A stretch of DNA of 64,000 bases from Silene conica (lineage: Eukaryota > Streptophyta > Magnoliopsida > Caryophyllales > Caryophyllaceae): contig CM055312.2 in assembly GCA_029255685.2 (NCBI GenBank), forward strand, positions 1,326,649-1,390,648. Direction: 5' to 3'. This document shows, piece after piece, positions 1 through 11,073 of the stretch; position 1 is the stretch's first letter; each line of letters begins with the position of its first letter. The notes beneath the pieces are model-generated. The model had not been told where the DNA came from and ran no database searches. It saw only the letters and a list, made by a program, of their open reading frames with translations. The position numbers and the translations under genes were made by a program.

Positions 1-460
1 TTCTTATGTAACTATTATAACAACGCTAATTTCAACTTTATTCAAAAAATTAGCACTAAAGTATACATAGAAAAGTAAATTAGTTATTTCGTTTTTTTAC
101 TATGTTTTGAATTAATTAGAATTTTATTAGTTATTTTTTTTGTTTATTTTAATATTGCAGTAGAATGAATTTTCATCTTTAGTCAAAATATTGGTAGGTG
201 AAGTATACCTAGAGAATTACATTAATTATTCGCTTCTTATTTTATTATGTTTTGAATCACTTAGAATCTTATTAGTATTTTTTGTGTGTGTTTATATTAA
301 TATTGCAGGAGGTTGAATTTTCAACTTTATTTAGTCAAAAAATTTCTAGGAAAAGTATACGCGGAGAACTAAGTTAATTATTCTCTTTTTATTTTTATTA
401 TGTTTTGAATCAATTAGAATCTTTTATCAATTATTGTTTTTGTGTTTACATTACTATTAC
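1..460. repeat. AT-rich tandem repeat, about 147-bp unit, cut by the window edge
   Basis: Three diverged units follow one another. Each contains a variant of 'tcaactttattcaaaaaatt', then 'aagtatac' (near 59, 199 and 353), then 'tattatgttttgaat', then a run ending in 'aatattgcag'. Spacing between the aagtatac anchors is about 140 and 154 bp. The array probably continues left of the window. No coding potential. Confidence 0.7.
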
Positions 461-1600
461 ATGAGATGACATACTCACATATAAATAACAATGCACGAGA
501 TTAAAAATAATAGTTATGGATCTTCTTTACAGATATTTTCTTGATTTGAATGACTCTTTTATTTTTGCCGTTTTTTTCTTTCTACAATGGTGTATTTGAA
601 ACATCGAAAGTAACAAAAATCTTTAATAAGTTATTGACATGTTACATTATTGTCTTTCAATCTTTCATACAAGTTGGTCTGATCTCCTTTGTAACACTTA
701 TGTTCTATTTTTATTTTGTCAAATAAGTTAGAAATCAAATTGCTTAGTCAACGTGTTAAAGTACGATGCACATATGTCAATTTTATTATATCATAGTGTT
801 ATAAATATATTCATAATAAAAATATGCACGAAGTAATTAGTTAGAAACCGATTCTTATTCTCCAATTTGTTGTTCGAATTTCAATGTTTTCAAGCCTTTA
901 AATCATTTTTTTGCTTTCCATCAGATATATTATTCTATAACTCACAATGTTTTTTGGATAAATGTTATCATCTAAATGATCTGTTTATATTTTATTTCTC
1001 ATTAATTAGGAAATGTTAATATTTCGTATGAAGTATAATAATATTGATTTGATTATACTTTTGGATAAATGATCGAATTTTAATAATCTATATTTGGAAT
1101 TGGATATAAATCTCTATTTGTTGCGTGATTCCGGTAAATGTTTACTACTACTCCACTCTTCAAATGCAATTTGTTCATATATGGAAAGGTGACTTCTTTA
1201 ATGGAGTAGAAAATAAATTTCAATGCAATTTTTAGATGGTAGTTTCAAAACAACCAAGTTATTCACATTTTGGTTTGTCTGTCCTCCTGAATCAAAAATT
1301 GAATTATATTAAACATTTAGTTTAAAATATCGCTCCCTCGGTTGTGTTCATTTTAAACTAATGATTAAGAGAGAGTGGATACTCTGTATAAGTTATTCAC
1401 AAATTAAACACAGTAAATTATTAATGATCCCGTGATTTTCTCGGGCACCAAAACTAGTTATGAATAATTACCAATTAATTATTGATGTGATTTGTGAATG
1501 AACTAGAATTGATTAAATTGGATAACCGGTGAAGTTGATTCAAATATTAATGCCCGAATACACGTGATTCATGGATATATTCGATATCGGAGATACTAAA
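461..1600. other. AT-rich intergenic DNA
   Basis: No reading frame, splice pattern or RNA gene that I can support. A decayed Stowaway-like end ('cgctccctcggttgtgttcat') begins near 1331. Confidence 0.6.
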
Positions 1601-1607
1601 ATATAAG

Positions 1608-1908
1608 GAGTCGTTTGATTGATCATGAAAGTTAATTTTCCTAGCAACTTAGAATTCATTGAAAATAAGTTCGCACATCCAATTCGGGTGAATTTGAGAA
1701 AACTGTTTGGTTTTCCATGTAGTGATGTAGGAATTAAATTCCACAGGAACTTCCAATGACCACGAGGAGTAGATATGCATTGAAAATTCATGGAAGTTTC
1801 AATTCCTATATTTTTCAAAATTTTTGCCAACCAAACAACCCACTTTTTTTTAAAATCATGTGACTTTGCATTGCATGTGTTATTTCAGTGGTAACCAAAC
1901 AACCATTA
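1608..1908. mobile_element. Putative MITE
   Basis: The left end reads roughly 'ggagtcgtttgattgatcat' and the right end 'gtggtaaccaaacaacc', which are imperfect inverted repeats of the 'TTGTTTGGTT' type often seen at hAT or Harbinger MITE ends. A second internal 'accaaacaaccc' near 1831 suggests an inner end or a nested copy. No clear target-site duplication. Confidence 0.4.
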
Positions 1909-2350
1909 AGAATAAGTATGAGTTTTGTTAGTCTTACTTCAGACGGTTTAATATAAGAGTATACTTTATTCACTTATTTGAATGTTGTTATTCTTGTAAA
2001 TACGTTATTTAAATATTGTTATCCTCGTAAATACGTTAACCTGATATACGTAATTTATATACTATATACAATCTACGTGACAAAGTAATGTATGTTCGAT
2101 AATTTGCCCAATATACACGTAATCAATGGAGCACAAGCTACCATTTTCTAAAACTTTTAGCTTTCTCAAGTTTTAAGCATTTCTTCATTATTTGATACAC
2201 TAAAGGGTGTTTGATTTGTAATTAATTTTAAATTAAAAATTAAAAATGAAAAATGAAAAATGAAAAGGGAAATAAAGTTACTAATTTTATTTGTTAAAAG
2301 GAAATCTAACTTCCTTCCAAATTTTTTACAATATTGAATATATATATATC

Positions 2351-2504
2351 GGTTTTTCTAACGTGTGTCTTAAGGTGACACATTAATAAGCCGAATATGG
2401 AAAAATTTGTAAGATATTTTCATGGTAATTTAAGTATAAACTTAATATCTTACGAATATTTCCATATTCGATTTATTAACGTGTGGCCTCACGTTAGAAA
2501 AACC
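2351..2504. mobile_element. Hairpin-type MITE of 154 bp
   Basis: The left arm starts 'ggtttttctaacgtgtgtc' and the right arm ends 'acgttagaaaaacc'. The inverted repeat runs about 65 bp per arm through 'gaatatggaaa' and 'taagatatt', so almost the whole element is one palindrome. It sits in a TATATA tract, which hides the target-site duplication. Confidence 0.75.
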
Positions 2505-2727
2505 CTATATATATGGACATAAATGACCAGCAAAGGCCAATCAAATTTTCTTCGACATCACTAAGATCCTCCGTTGAGTATACACTTTGAGAGCATAATG
2601 TAATTGACTGACATTTAAGTTATACTCTCTTTATTTCAATCATTTATTTATTTTTTTATTTGTAATGATAAATATTGATAAAGAAATGATTGAGATGAGA
2701 GACTAGAATACGAGTAATATGCTCCGT

Positions 2728-2985
2728 ATTAACACAAATTCTCATTTGTGACGACAATATCCGTCGTAAACTTGTGTCGGACAAATAAAACCCATTTGAG
2801 GAGATAAAGACAAAACATTTGTGATTCTCTATACACTTTTATTATTGTCTTATCTAAACAAGTTAGTGTACTTAATCTGATGCAACTCATAAACCTGTGA
2901 TGAATATATCGGTCACAAGAGAGACTTATTACCGTATTAATTAGCAATACTGGGCAAGGGCATGGTACACTATTGGACAATTAGT
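2728..2985. mobile_element. MITE of the 'CAAATTCTCATT...ATCCGTC' family (family A)
   Basis: The left end 'acacaaattctcatttgtga' with 'atatccgtcgtaaac' is mirrored by 'gatgaatatatcggtcacaa' near the right end. Better copies at 18876-19071 and 24811-25011 show 9- to 11-bp target-site duplications, which suggests a Mutator-derived MITE. Confidence 0.6.
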
Positions 2986-4060
2986 AGCCTACTAATAGGT
3001 TGGGTTTAATTTGGGCTAACAAAAGTAAAGGTTCAACTAACATGTTTGTTGCTTTGTAGACAGACTTGTTAGGGTCGGGCTAGTTGATGGGTCGGGTCAT
3101 ATGTATCGCGTTAGAGTACTGGCTTGGTCATACGGATCATGGGTAGGATTAGGGTCAAAATACGGGTTAGAAAATAGACGGTAACAATTTTTTTTATACT
3201 CCCTTCAATTCAACATGTAGTTTCCTCTTTCCTTTTTCATGTTAGTCACTCAGTCGGGTTTTGTTCCCTCTCGCCTTATTTGAAAATCTTTGTGTGAGTG
3301 TCTGACTGAAATTCAATTTCATGTGGGTAAAATGTTTTGTGGGTTCCAAATTCATTTCTTTAATTTTTGTAAAAAAATGAAGAGGAATTATAGGAGGAAT
3401 AGGAAAGACTAGAGTACAATTTTTAAAATTAAAAAATATTTTTAAAAAGTAAAACCTATTTAATATTAATATTTTAATTATATTCAATTTTTACATTAAT
3501 TATATCGACCCAATGTTTACATTAATTATATGGACGAATTATAAAAATAAAGTCTTTTTAATATTATTTATTATTAAATACTATAAAACTTATATAAAAT
3601 TGATTTTTTTAATTGTGTTTGTAAATTCTAAGCACAAATAATAATAACAATTCTTTAATCATTATTTCAAATATAATATTAAAATATTAATATTTTAGTA
3701 ATTTTTTTTTATTTATCTTAAATACAACGGGCCAGTCTCGAGCCTAAATAATGGGTTATTTTGGGTTCGAGTTGAACGAATTGCTAGTCTTAACGCTAAA
3801 AAAACGGAACATGCCAGACTCTTTAATCGAATCAAATTTGACAGGTCTAGTCCTGACTAACGAGTAAATTCGTAAATTAAGATGCCTTAGTGAAGCTAAC
3901 TAGCTTATACAAAGTATAACTTTATAAGGGAGGGAAGTGGGCGAAGTAGCACCACACATAAAAAGGCCGTATACTTTGCACAAATTCAATCTACGATCGT
4001 CTACTTTTGGATTCATCTTTGTAATGGCCTAATACATATCCCGTCAACTTTAGATTAAGT
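2986..4060. other. Intergenic, with a GGGTCGGGT-rich stretch
   Basis: 3020-3180 is locally richer in G with repeated 'gggtcgggt' words, a type of degenerate repeat also seen at 18,595-18,780, 21,530-21,670 and 35,190-35,640. The rest is AT-rich. No gene seen. Confidence 0.5.
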
Positions 4061-4069
4061 AATCCGTAT

Positions 4070-4193
4070 CACAAATTCTTGTTTTAGACGGTCGTAATTT
4101 TAAACGTTTGAAACAAGCGATTTAAATAATGTTAAAATGACAAGGGAATTGTGAGAGGTCTGAAATTAAGACCGTCTAAAACAAAAATTGTTG
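4070..4193. mobile_element. 124-bp MITE with a 9-bp target-site duplication
   Basis: The ends are inverted repeats: 'cacaaattcttgttttagac' on the left and the complement of 'gtctaaaacaaaaattgttg' on the right. The flanks 'aatccgtat' (4061-4069) and 'attccgtat' (4194-4202) match at 8 of 9 positions, as expected of Mutator-type transposition. Confidence 0.75.
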
Positions 4194-4807
4194 ATTCCGT
4201 ATATATCAAGACCTTGCAAAGTTTGTGTTGGACTAAGGTTAAGAAATCACTAATCCTAATAATATATGGAATATTCCGTTATTTACGTACTAATATTTTA
4301 GACCCGTTATCCACTTATATATTTATATCTTTCGTTTTCAATAATTTATTTACCTTTACTTAAAATACGTTTCACAAAGAATAAAAATGGTAATAGATTT
4401 CAAAGGTTGTTCATGTTAACACAATAATTATATACAAATCTTCCCCAAAACATATTCTTCTATGAATTTAAATGTCCGTTCTTGTCAACTAGAAAGAGCT
4501 AAACTGAAATCAATTTGTGAAGATAAATTGAGCTAAAATGAATAAAGCTGAATTTAACTGAATAGAGCTGAAATAAATCCAAAAAAACAAGGTCAAGGTT
4601 TTGAGTTTGGTGTATCAAAATTATGGAAATGAAATGAAATTTAATGCATTAAAATACGGAATAAAATTTCATTGTCGATTCTATTCTTATAGTTGGTAAA
4701 TGTGCCAACAAATTCAATAAAACGGGGGATGAACAAAGCAAATGTGAACTTCGTATAAAATACTCCGGGCACGACATTCAAGACACAGAAATATATGCGT
4801 AAAACAA

Positions 4808-4858
4808 CCTGCCACAAGCTTGCGACGGATATATCCGTCACAAATGAGAATTTGTGTT
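4808..4858. mobile_element. Family A MITE end, fragment
   Basis: Only one terminus is recognisable: 'gacggatatatccgtcacaa' followed by 'atgagaatttgtgt', just downstream of the CEQORH stop codon. I could not find the opposite end. Confidence 0.5.
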
Positions 4859-4887
4859 AATAAATATACACAAACAAATCCTCCTAC

Positions 4888-7800
4888 TCAAGGTTCAATT
4901 ATAATTTTCCCAGTAGCATGCCCATCCATAATTTTAGCCCATGCATCTTCAGCTTTACTCAGGGGATATCTCGAGTCGACCACGGTTTTAAGCTTTCCTT
5001 CTTTCACCAAATTCACCACATACTCAAAGTTCTCGGTCTTTGGTGACAAGAGCAGCGGAACCATCTGCTTTCTCGAGAATGTGAGTTTTTTCATAGCATA
5101 AGTCCACATGGTGCCTGCGCCAGGAGTCAAATCTATGACCTTCCCTGTATCGCTCAAATTGGGTTCAAAGGTTGCCCAAGGGGAGGCAGGTCCGCCATGG
5201 ATGATATAGTCGTATTTCTTCCCAGAAGGGCTCGTCAAAGCGGCTCCTTCGGGGGTCTTATAGTCGAGAACTTCATCGGCGCCCAAGCTCTTGACAAAAT
5301 CCAGATTGCGGGCGCCACAGGTTGCAGTGACATGTGTGTTCCCGAGCTTAGCTAGCTGAACAGCGTAGTGGCCCACACCGCCAGACGCAGCAGTGATGAG
5401 TATGTTTTTCATATCACCAGTCCCATCAAGTTTGATATGTGCTGCCTGGGTGAGTGCCTGATGAGCTGTCATAGCAGCAATAGGCAGGGCCGCAGCATCA
5501 GCTGCCGACACTTCTGGTGGCCGAGCCACTGTAAGATGCTCCTTTGATACAGCATACTCCGCTAAACCACCTCCATCCTGTCACCCATTATAAAACTATT
5601 TCACATCAAAAAATTTACGAGGATCAATTCTAATTTCTTGTTACAGTTATGTTACCCATACTCGGGTACAAGTTGTGGATAGAGGCACATTTCTAAGTCC
5701 TGCCTTGCCCTAGCTCAATTGTTGATCCCGAGGTCTCTGTCCACATGGGGACGAGTGAATGGACATGTTCAAAATAGAAATTTGATTTAACAGTTGTAAG
5801 CTGTAAATATTTAGAGCTTTCTTTAAAAAATTGTTTCAGCAAAAAGTCTCTGTTTTGTGGAAAGTTGTGGAGTCAAGGTTTTTTTTGGTACTTTAAAATA
5901 GATCTTCCACATATGGACATGTATTAAAAATAAAAACGAGACTATAAGCTGTAAATATTTAGGAGCTTTTCATTAAAATGAAAATTTGGTGGGAAGTTGC
6001 AAATGATTTTCATTTTGAAAATTTAGATCCTGACATCTTTCGGAGGAGGTCTGAAGGGAAACCAAGCACAAAAGAAGACTAAAAACTTGCACTGGTTGAG
6101 TTGTAAGTGGTGACATATGCTTGCCTGTCAAACAATTGCGATAAATTCATACAGATACATATGCAATGCAATCTCCTTGATGTGAATTTGCAAGGAACGA
6201 TGCAGATGCTTAGTCTGCCACTTTTTCACCTTTTCCACCAAATAAAGGGATCGGTGTGGAGGAATTCGCTTTCACTAACAGATTGGTGATCGCCTGATAC
6301 AGGTCATTTGGGGTTGGACCATATCTAGATCAGGTGGTCACAGCCCACTCACAGTCCGGGTCATTTGGGCTGTGAACCTGTGATCATCAAGATTTATGTT
6401 TCAAATCAGTCAGTTCAGGGGTAGCAAAGGAAACTTACATTAGGGGTAAGCAGGGCCACGACTTTGTCACCAGCTTTGAATCTCTTGATTGCTGATCCAA
6501 CCTGAATCACTTCCCCTGCCACATCAGTTCCTAACAGCCGGAAAGATCTCTCCGTCAGGAAGAATATTTGTCGACAAAAGGATAAATTGCTCGGCCAAAA
6601 AGCCTTTGGTAATATTAAGACTCAACCACTTCATTAAGGGATCATGACCCTTCCTAAAAGGCACGCATTCAAACTTCAAAGTGGCCAAACTGAGGATGAC
6701 TACTATCTGATCAAACGGGCCAATAACAGTTTAGCAGCACAGCAATAAAAAGTACTCATTGAATTAAACTCAGTAGACATACTAAAATAATCTGCTCAAG
6801 TAGATTCCATACACAACGGGCATGCACACATCCTTGAACAGGTGACTCCACCATTAAAGGTCACATAAAAACTTGGCTACTTGCACATATCGAAGGAGCG
6901 AAAATTTGTAACCAGATGTTTCTAAGTCAAGAACTGTACTTTGGAAATTGGAGAGAAATACAGACACAATTAACAGTCACGCCCACAGGCCGACGTTTTT
7001 TTCTAGGACTTCTGAGTTGTGACATCAGAGACTCCTTATCCAACATTACTTAGTTAAGCCACAAGAATTACAAAAGAAGGATAACCACGGATTCCCGACA
7101 AACCTGGATTAGCAGGGAACTTGCGCGGTAACAAAGGCCTGAGCATGCCTTTTTGTATCTTCCAGTCAATTGGATTCAAAGTTGCTGCCTCCACCTTCAG
7201 CAGCAATTCATCAGCCTTTGGTTCAGGAACGGGAACCTCAACATGCTGCACCAAAGTTAGATAACCCTCATGAAATACAGTTTCAAATCACCAAATATCA
7301 TGAATTATGCTTCAACTACCACTGAACTTTCTATTTCTCACGGATGTTTAAGGTGGGTCAACAAGTGTAACCTACATCTTGACCAAATAGAATTGTAACA
7401 ATGCAAGCTTAATGGTTCATTTCCTCGATTATTTCCTCTCTCCAAAATCAAACTACACATTATAGACACAAGTTTGCCATTATTCACCAATTCATTCACA
7501 AATATGAGTTTTGTGATTATGTACACAGACAGTATAAACTATAAAGCGAGGGATTTGGAGGTAAACTAGGGTGATAATTTCCCTGGTTTTATAGTAAGTT
7601 TAGTTGGGATCAAATGAAGAGATCCTTTTACATACTTCGAAGCTTATGCTACTTCAATTCTCAAAAGACCCATACCCATATTCAATCCGATACTCAAAAG
7701 ATATGTGTATGGAATTAATACCTTACAATTACCAATCCAAGATTTCTCCTAGCAATGGTTCAACTGAAGTCGTGCAGTAAGGGCAGGTATCTAAACTATA

Positions 7801-9136
7801 AAGTATATAATGTGACTTGAAGTATCCCGTCTTAGTATTTCTTTAAAAACTAAAAATTCGTATTTTCTATATTTAATCTCATTTTGAGATATAGTACCTC
7901 CTGTCTCAAAGCTTGAGTCAGGAGGAGATATACACGTAGATTGTACCGAGTCTAAAACCTGTAACCAACCTCTAAATTACACACTAACTCTTCCAACATA
8001 TGAAAGACTTCAAGGATGTATTTGGATAACATTTAAGGAGGAAAAGGAAGGGCACGGGAGGGGAATGGTAGTCGAAATGGAGTTAAAGAACTTTTCCTTT
8101 TAAACCTTCCCTTTGTTGGATTGATTTTGATTTATCTTGGACATGCGGAAAATGAATTCTTCTATAGCACTTCCTCTTCATTTACCTCCAACCCTGTTAG
8201 CAAACAGAATGGAACTTGTATCTCTCCCTCCCCTCCCAATCCCCCCTTCGAACAAGCACAAAATAATATCATTACGACTTCGTAGTTTCCAGTTATGTGA
8301 CTTTGACACTTCATACGACCTCCCGTATCCGTGACCGACACGTCCCTGTCGGACACTTCATTTTAGACCAAAAACTGAAACTTTTTTCATAAAATAGCCG
8401 CGTCCAACACTTGGATACGTACCTCTGTCCAACACTCCAACCCTTCAAACCCTTCAAGCTGAGTCAGGGTAACATAGGTCTCCAGCTCTCCATCCGACCT
8501 CCTTACCAACTAACCTTGTATCCTAACAAGCTCAACTATATTTACCTCTTAACCCCAAAATCTAAGCACCTACCCTTCCACAAAAAACCACAATTCAATA
8601 TTTCAATAATCAATACTGTTAACATCAACTACCTCCAAATTAAAAATCCCCAAATATTCACCACAAATTGTACAGCTTTACACAAGTTAGTAAAACGGAT
8701 TCTTATAGTAACTACTGTCTCCATTCCAATCAATTCTATTATTCTTTGGAAGTATTTTGTACCTATTAATATGGATGTATGGATCCGTTTCATACAAAAT
8801 TTACGTAAAACCGTGTTACACAAAACTAACACGACTATTCAAACCTTCAACCTAACATATCAAAAACCTAAACATTCAGCAACTTGCAGTTTTCTAATCC
8901 ACTTAAATCAAACACTAATCAATTATCATAATAATTAAGTAATATACGAGTCACATCGTCATCATCAATGACATCAAACAGTGAACCATTTCAGAAATTA
9001 AACATCAAATTAAAAAATCAAAAGAATAATAATAATAAAAGAGATTAAAAAGATAGTATTAATAAATAACCTTAAGTGCAGAAGCACCGCCACCATAGCC
9101 AAAATACTGAAGCGTATGCATTAGTTTGATATCCAT
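4888..9136 (-). CDS. CEQORH: Quinone-oxidoreductase homologue, chloroplast envelope type (copy 1)
   Basis: NADPH-dependent medium-chain dehydrogenase/reductase of the zeta-crystallin/QOR branch. The Arabidopsis member reduces gamma-ketols and related reactive carbonyls and reaches the inner plastid envelope without a classical cleaved transit peptide. Exons, minus strand: 9071-9136, 7104-7245, 6439-6530, 4888-5577. They total 990 nt, 329 residues, the usual family length. Visible features: N-terminus MDIKLMHTLQYFGYGGGASA, LNPIDWKIQKG, GTDVAGEV, and the nucleotide-binding AASGGVGHYAVQLAK at about residues 163-177. The C-terminus DGHATGKIIIEP is the family's. No catalytic zinc ligands are expected. 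Oddity: the usually HC-containing segment near residue 212 reads HGGPASPW. Intron 1 is 1.8 kb. A paralogue lies 4.9 kb upstream on the same strand, so this is a tandem pair. Every junction is GT-AG and in phase. Plastid localisation is inferred from the family. Confidence 0.93.
8011..8270. mobile_element. Putative MITE in CEQORH copy 1 intron 1
   Basis: The purine-rich left part ('gcacgggaggggaatgg') is mirrored by pyrimidine-rich 'tctccctcccctcccaatcc' on the right. The left end resembles the 'GGATGTATTTGGATAA' type of hAT MITE. No clear duplication; the boundaries are approximate. Confidence 0.35.
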
Positions 9137-9289
9137 TGTTGTTGTTATTGTTGTTATCTGTGATTACTTTTCAATCAAGACAATTTAGATAGACGTATAC
9201 TGTCGAATGGAATGGATTATATCAAGGATAATATGGTAAATTAATAGTGTGCACTTCCACATGTGAATACGTGAAGTATTTGTATAACA

Positions 9290-9680
9290 CAAATTTTATG
9301 ACCGACGTATCCGTCGCGTAACACGGACACTTCTCTTAATTTATCGTCCCGTATTTGATACCGTATCCAATACTCGGACATCCGACACTCTTTGGACACA
9401 TGGCTAAACAAATTATAGTTTAGACGAATAATTTTTTAAAAAATATCGATTAGAAAATGAGTTTGGGTGGAAAATGAGAATTAGTTATAATAAAGATCGA
9501 ATGCTACCTTTACAGGTTTAGATTTAGATTCAAATAGATATAAAAATAAAATTATACGTTCTTTATAACCATAAAATATATATGTTATTATATTTAAATG
9601 TCGTGTTCCGTGTCCTACGTTTCACGGGATGTCGTGTCTAGTGTCCGTGTCGTGTCGTGTCCGTGTCTGTTTTGGTGGTA
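9290..9680. repeat. Dispersed repeat rich in GTGTCCGTGTC
   Basis: Shares an ordered set of words with 34,500-34,820: 'atccgacactc'/'ggacac..gctaaacaa', 'ttatagtttagacga', then 'cgtgttccgtgtcctacg', 'tccgtgtctgttttg' and 'ggtacct'. It lies directly upstream of CEQORH copy 1, so it may contribute to that promoter. Confidence 0.5.
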
Positions 9681-9855
9681 CCTATTCCGTCGCAAGCTTG
9701 CGACGGATCCAGTAATATCCATATAGAGATAAGACAAAAGTAGAATATCTGAGCAGTAGCAAATTGTTTTGTCATTTCCACCAACATGAATAGTATTTGA
9801 CCCGTCGCAAGCTTATGATGTGACGGATATACCCGTAACAAGGAAGACTTGTTGT
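9681..9855. mobile_element. Family A MITE
   Basis: Both ends carry the 'ccgtcgcaagctt' and 'acggatatacccgt' words in inverted arrangement around an AT-rich core with 'gataagacaaaag'. It abuts the repeat at 9290-9680 and the Helitron candidate at 9879. Confidence 0.6.
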
Positions 9856-9878
9856 TTGTATAATTGTATTTAGGAAAA

Positions 9879-10759
9879 CTAGTTTTTAACTGTGTAAAAT
9901 TGCACGGTATAGTTTTAAGAATATCGATATAATGATTAATATCTAAAAAATATGAAATTAAAATACCTGTATATTTTATAATCTATTTCTTTTATAATGA
10001 TCATGGTTTAAAACACGTGCAAAAATTGGAAAGGTTTGGAGTTTACACATATTTTAAAACTGTGAAAAAATGCACGAATTCAGTGTTAAAATATGATAAA
10101 AAAAAATTTAGATTTACCCATTTTAGTGGATAAGCTCAATATCTCTAACGATTTCCTATAGAGTATTATTTTAACGAAATGTTATAAAATCTGTTTAACA
10201 AAGTTTTATAGTTCATTTATTTCGTTAACTTTTTGTAGATCTCATTTTTAAAATTGAAAATTAAAACGGTATTATTTATTAACATTTTTTTTGTTGAAAA
10301 CTATTTCTTATTAAAAAAATAGTCAAATTTAGTAATATCTCGAAAATTTGCCATTCTGATGGTCAAAATGTTCGAATTTAAAATTTGTAAAATAATATAT
10401 TGACGTTATATGTTATACCATTTTTTTATCATTTATATTTTCACTATCTAATAATATTTTTTTGTTCATCTTTTTATTTTATTTTTTTATTATTGATAAA
10501 CTATGTGGACTATTATGAAAAAATTCTGCATTTTTATATTGTATTATTAATGAAACATAAATGGAATTGAGGATGGTGGTTAATTGAAGTTTTGTATTGA
10601 CATTCGATAAAATTTGATTAACAAAGTTGTTTTTCATAAATTAATTTCATATCTTTTGTGGTGAATCTTACATTTATTTAAAAATAAAAAATAAAAGAAA
10701 AATAGATGTGATGATGCGGACGTACGAAATTGCACGAAATGTTCTTGTATTAATATAGA
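9879..10759 (-). mobile_element. Non-autonomous Helitron candidate, 881 bp
   Basis: Read on the minus strand, the element begins TCTATATTAATACAAGAAC at 10759 and ends AAAAACTAG at 9879. A GTGCAA/TTTT/ACAC near-hairpin lies about 10 nt before the CTAG end. The flanking bases are A (10760) and T (9878), so the insertion is between A and T without target duplication. All three are standard Helitron marks. There is no Rep/helicase coding sequence, so it could only have moved in trans. Confidence 0.6.
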
Positions 10760-11059
10760 TAAGATAATATAAGACTAATTTTACATGCACGAGTTTAATT
10801 TTATTAAAGTAAAAAAGTCAATAAGAAAATGAATATATTTAATAAAATTGTGATTTTCGTATTACGATACCAATGTAAGAAGTAAAGAAAATTTATACAT
10901 TTAACTTAGACCCAAGTAAAAACAGCGCATTAGCTAGACCTTATAAAAATAAACAAATTCGTACTTAAGAGTTAAGATTGGTTAGATAGAGTATTTGTGT
11001 ATGATGAATAAGACAAAATAATAACATTATGCATAGAAAAAGTAAGATATTTAGCCTAC

Positions 11060-11073
11060 ATATATACCCAAAG
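11060..11073. repeat. LINE target-site duplication, left copy
   Basis: ATATATACCCAAAG, identical to 13506-13519 on the other side of the LINE. Confidence 0.9.

Noticed and set aside
8411..8938. 175-residue plus-strand frame
   Set aside because: Lies in intron 1 of CEQORH copy 1, antisense to the gene; low-complexity AT-rich codons and no recognisable domain.
11029..11073. First 15 codons of the long LINE frame
   Set aside because: They lie outside the insertion, in flanking DNA up to the end of the target-site duplication.
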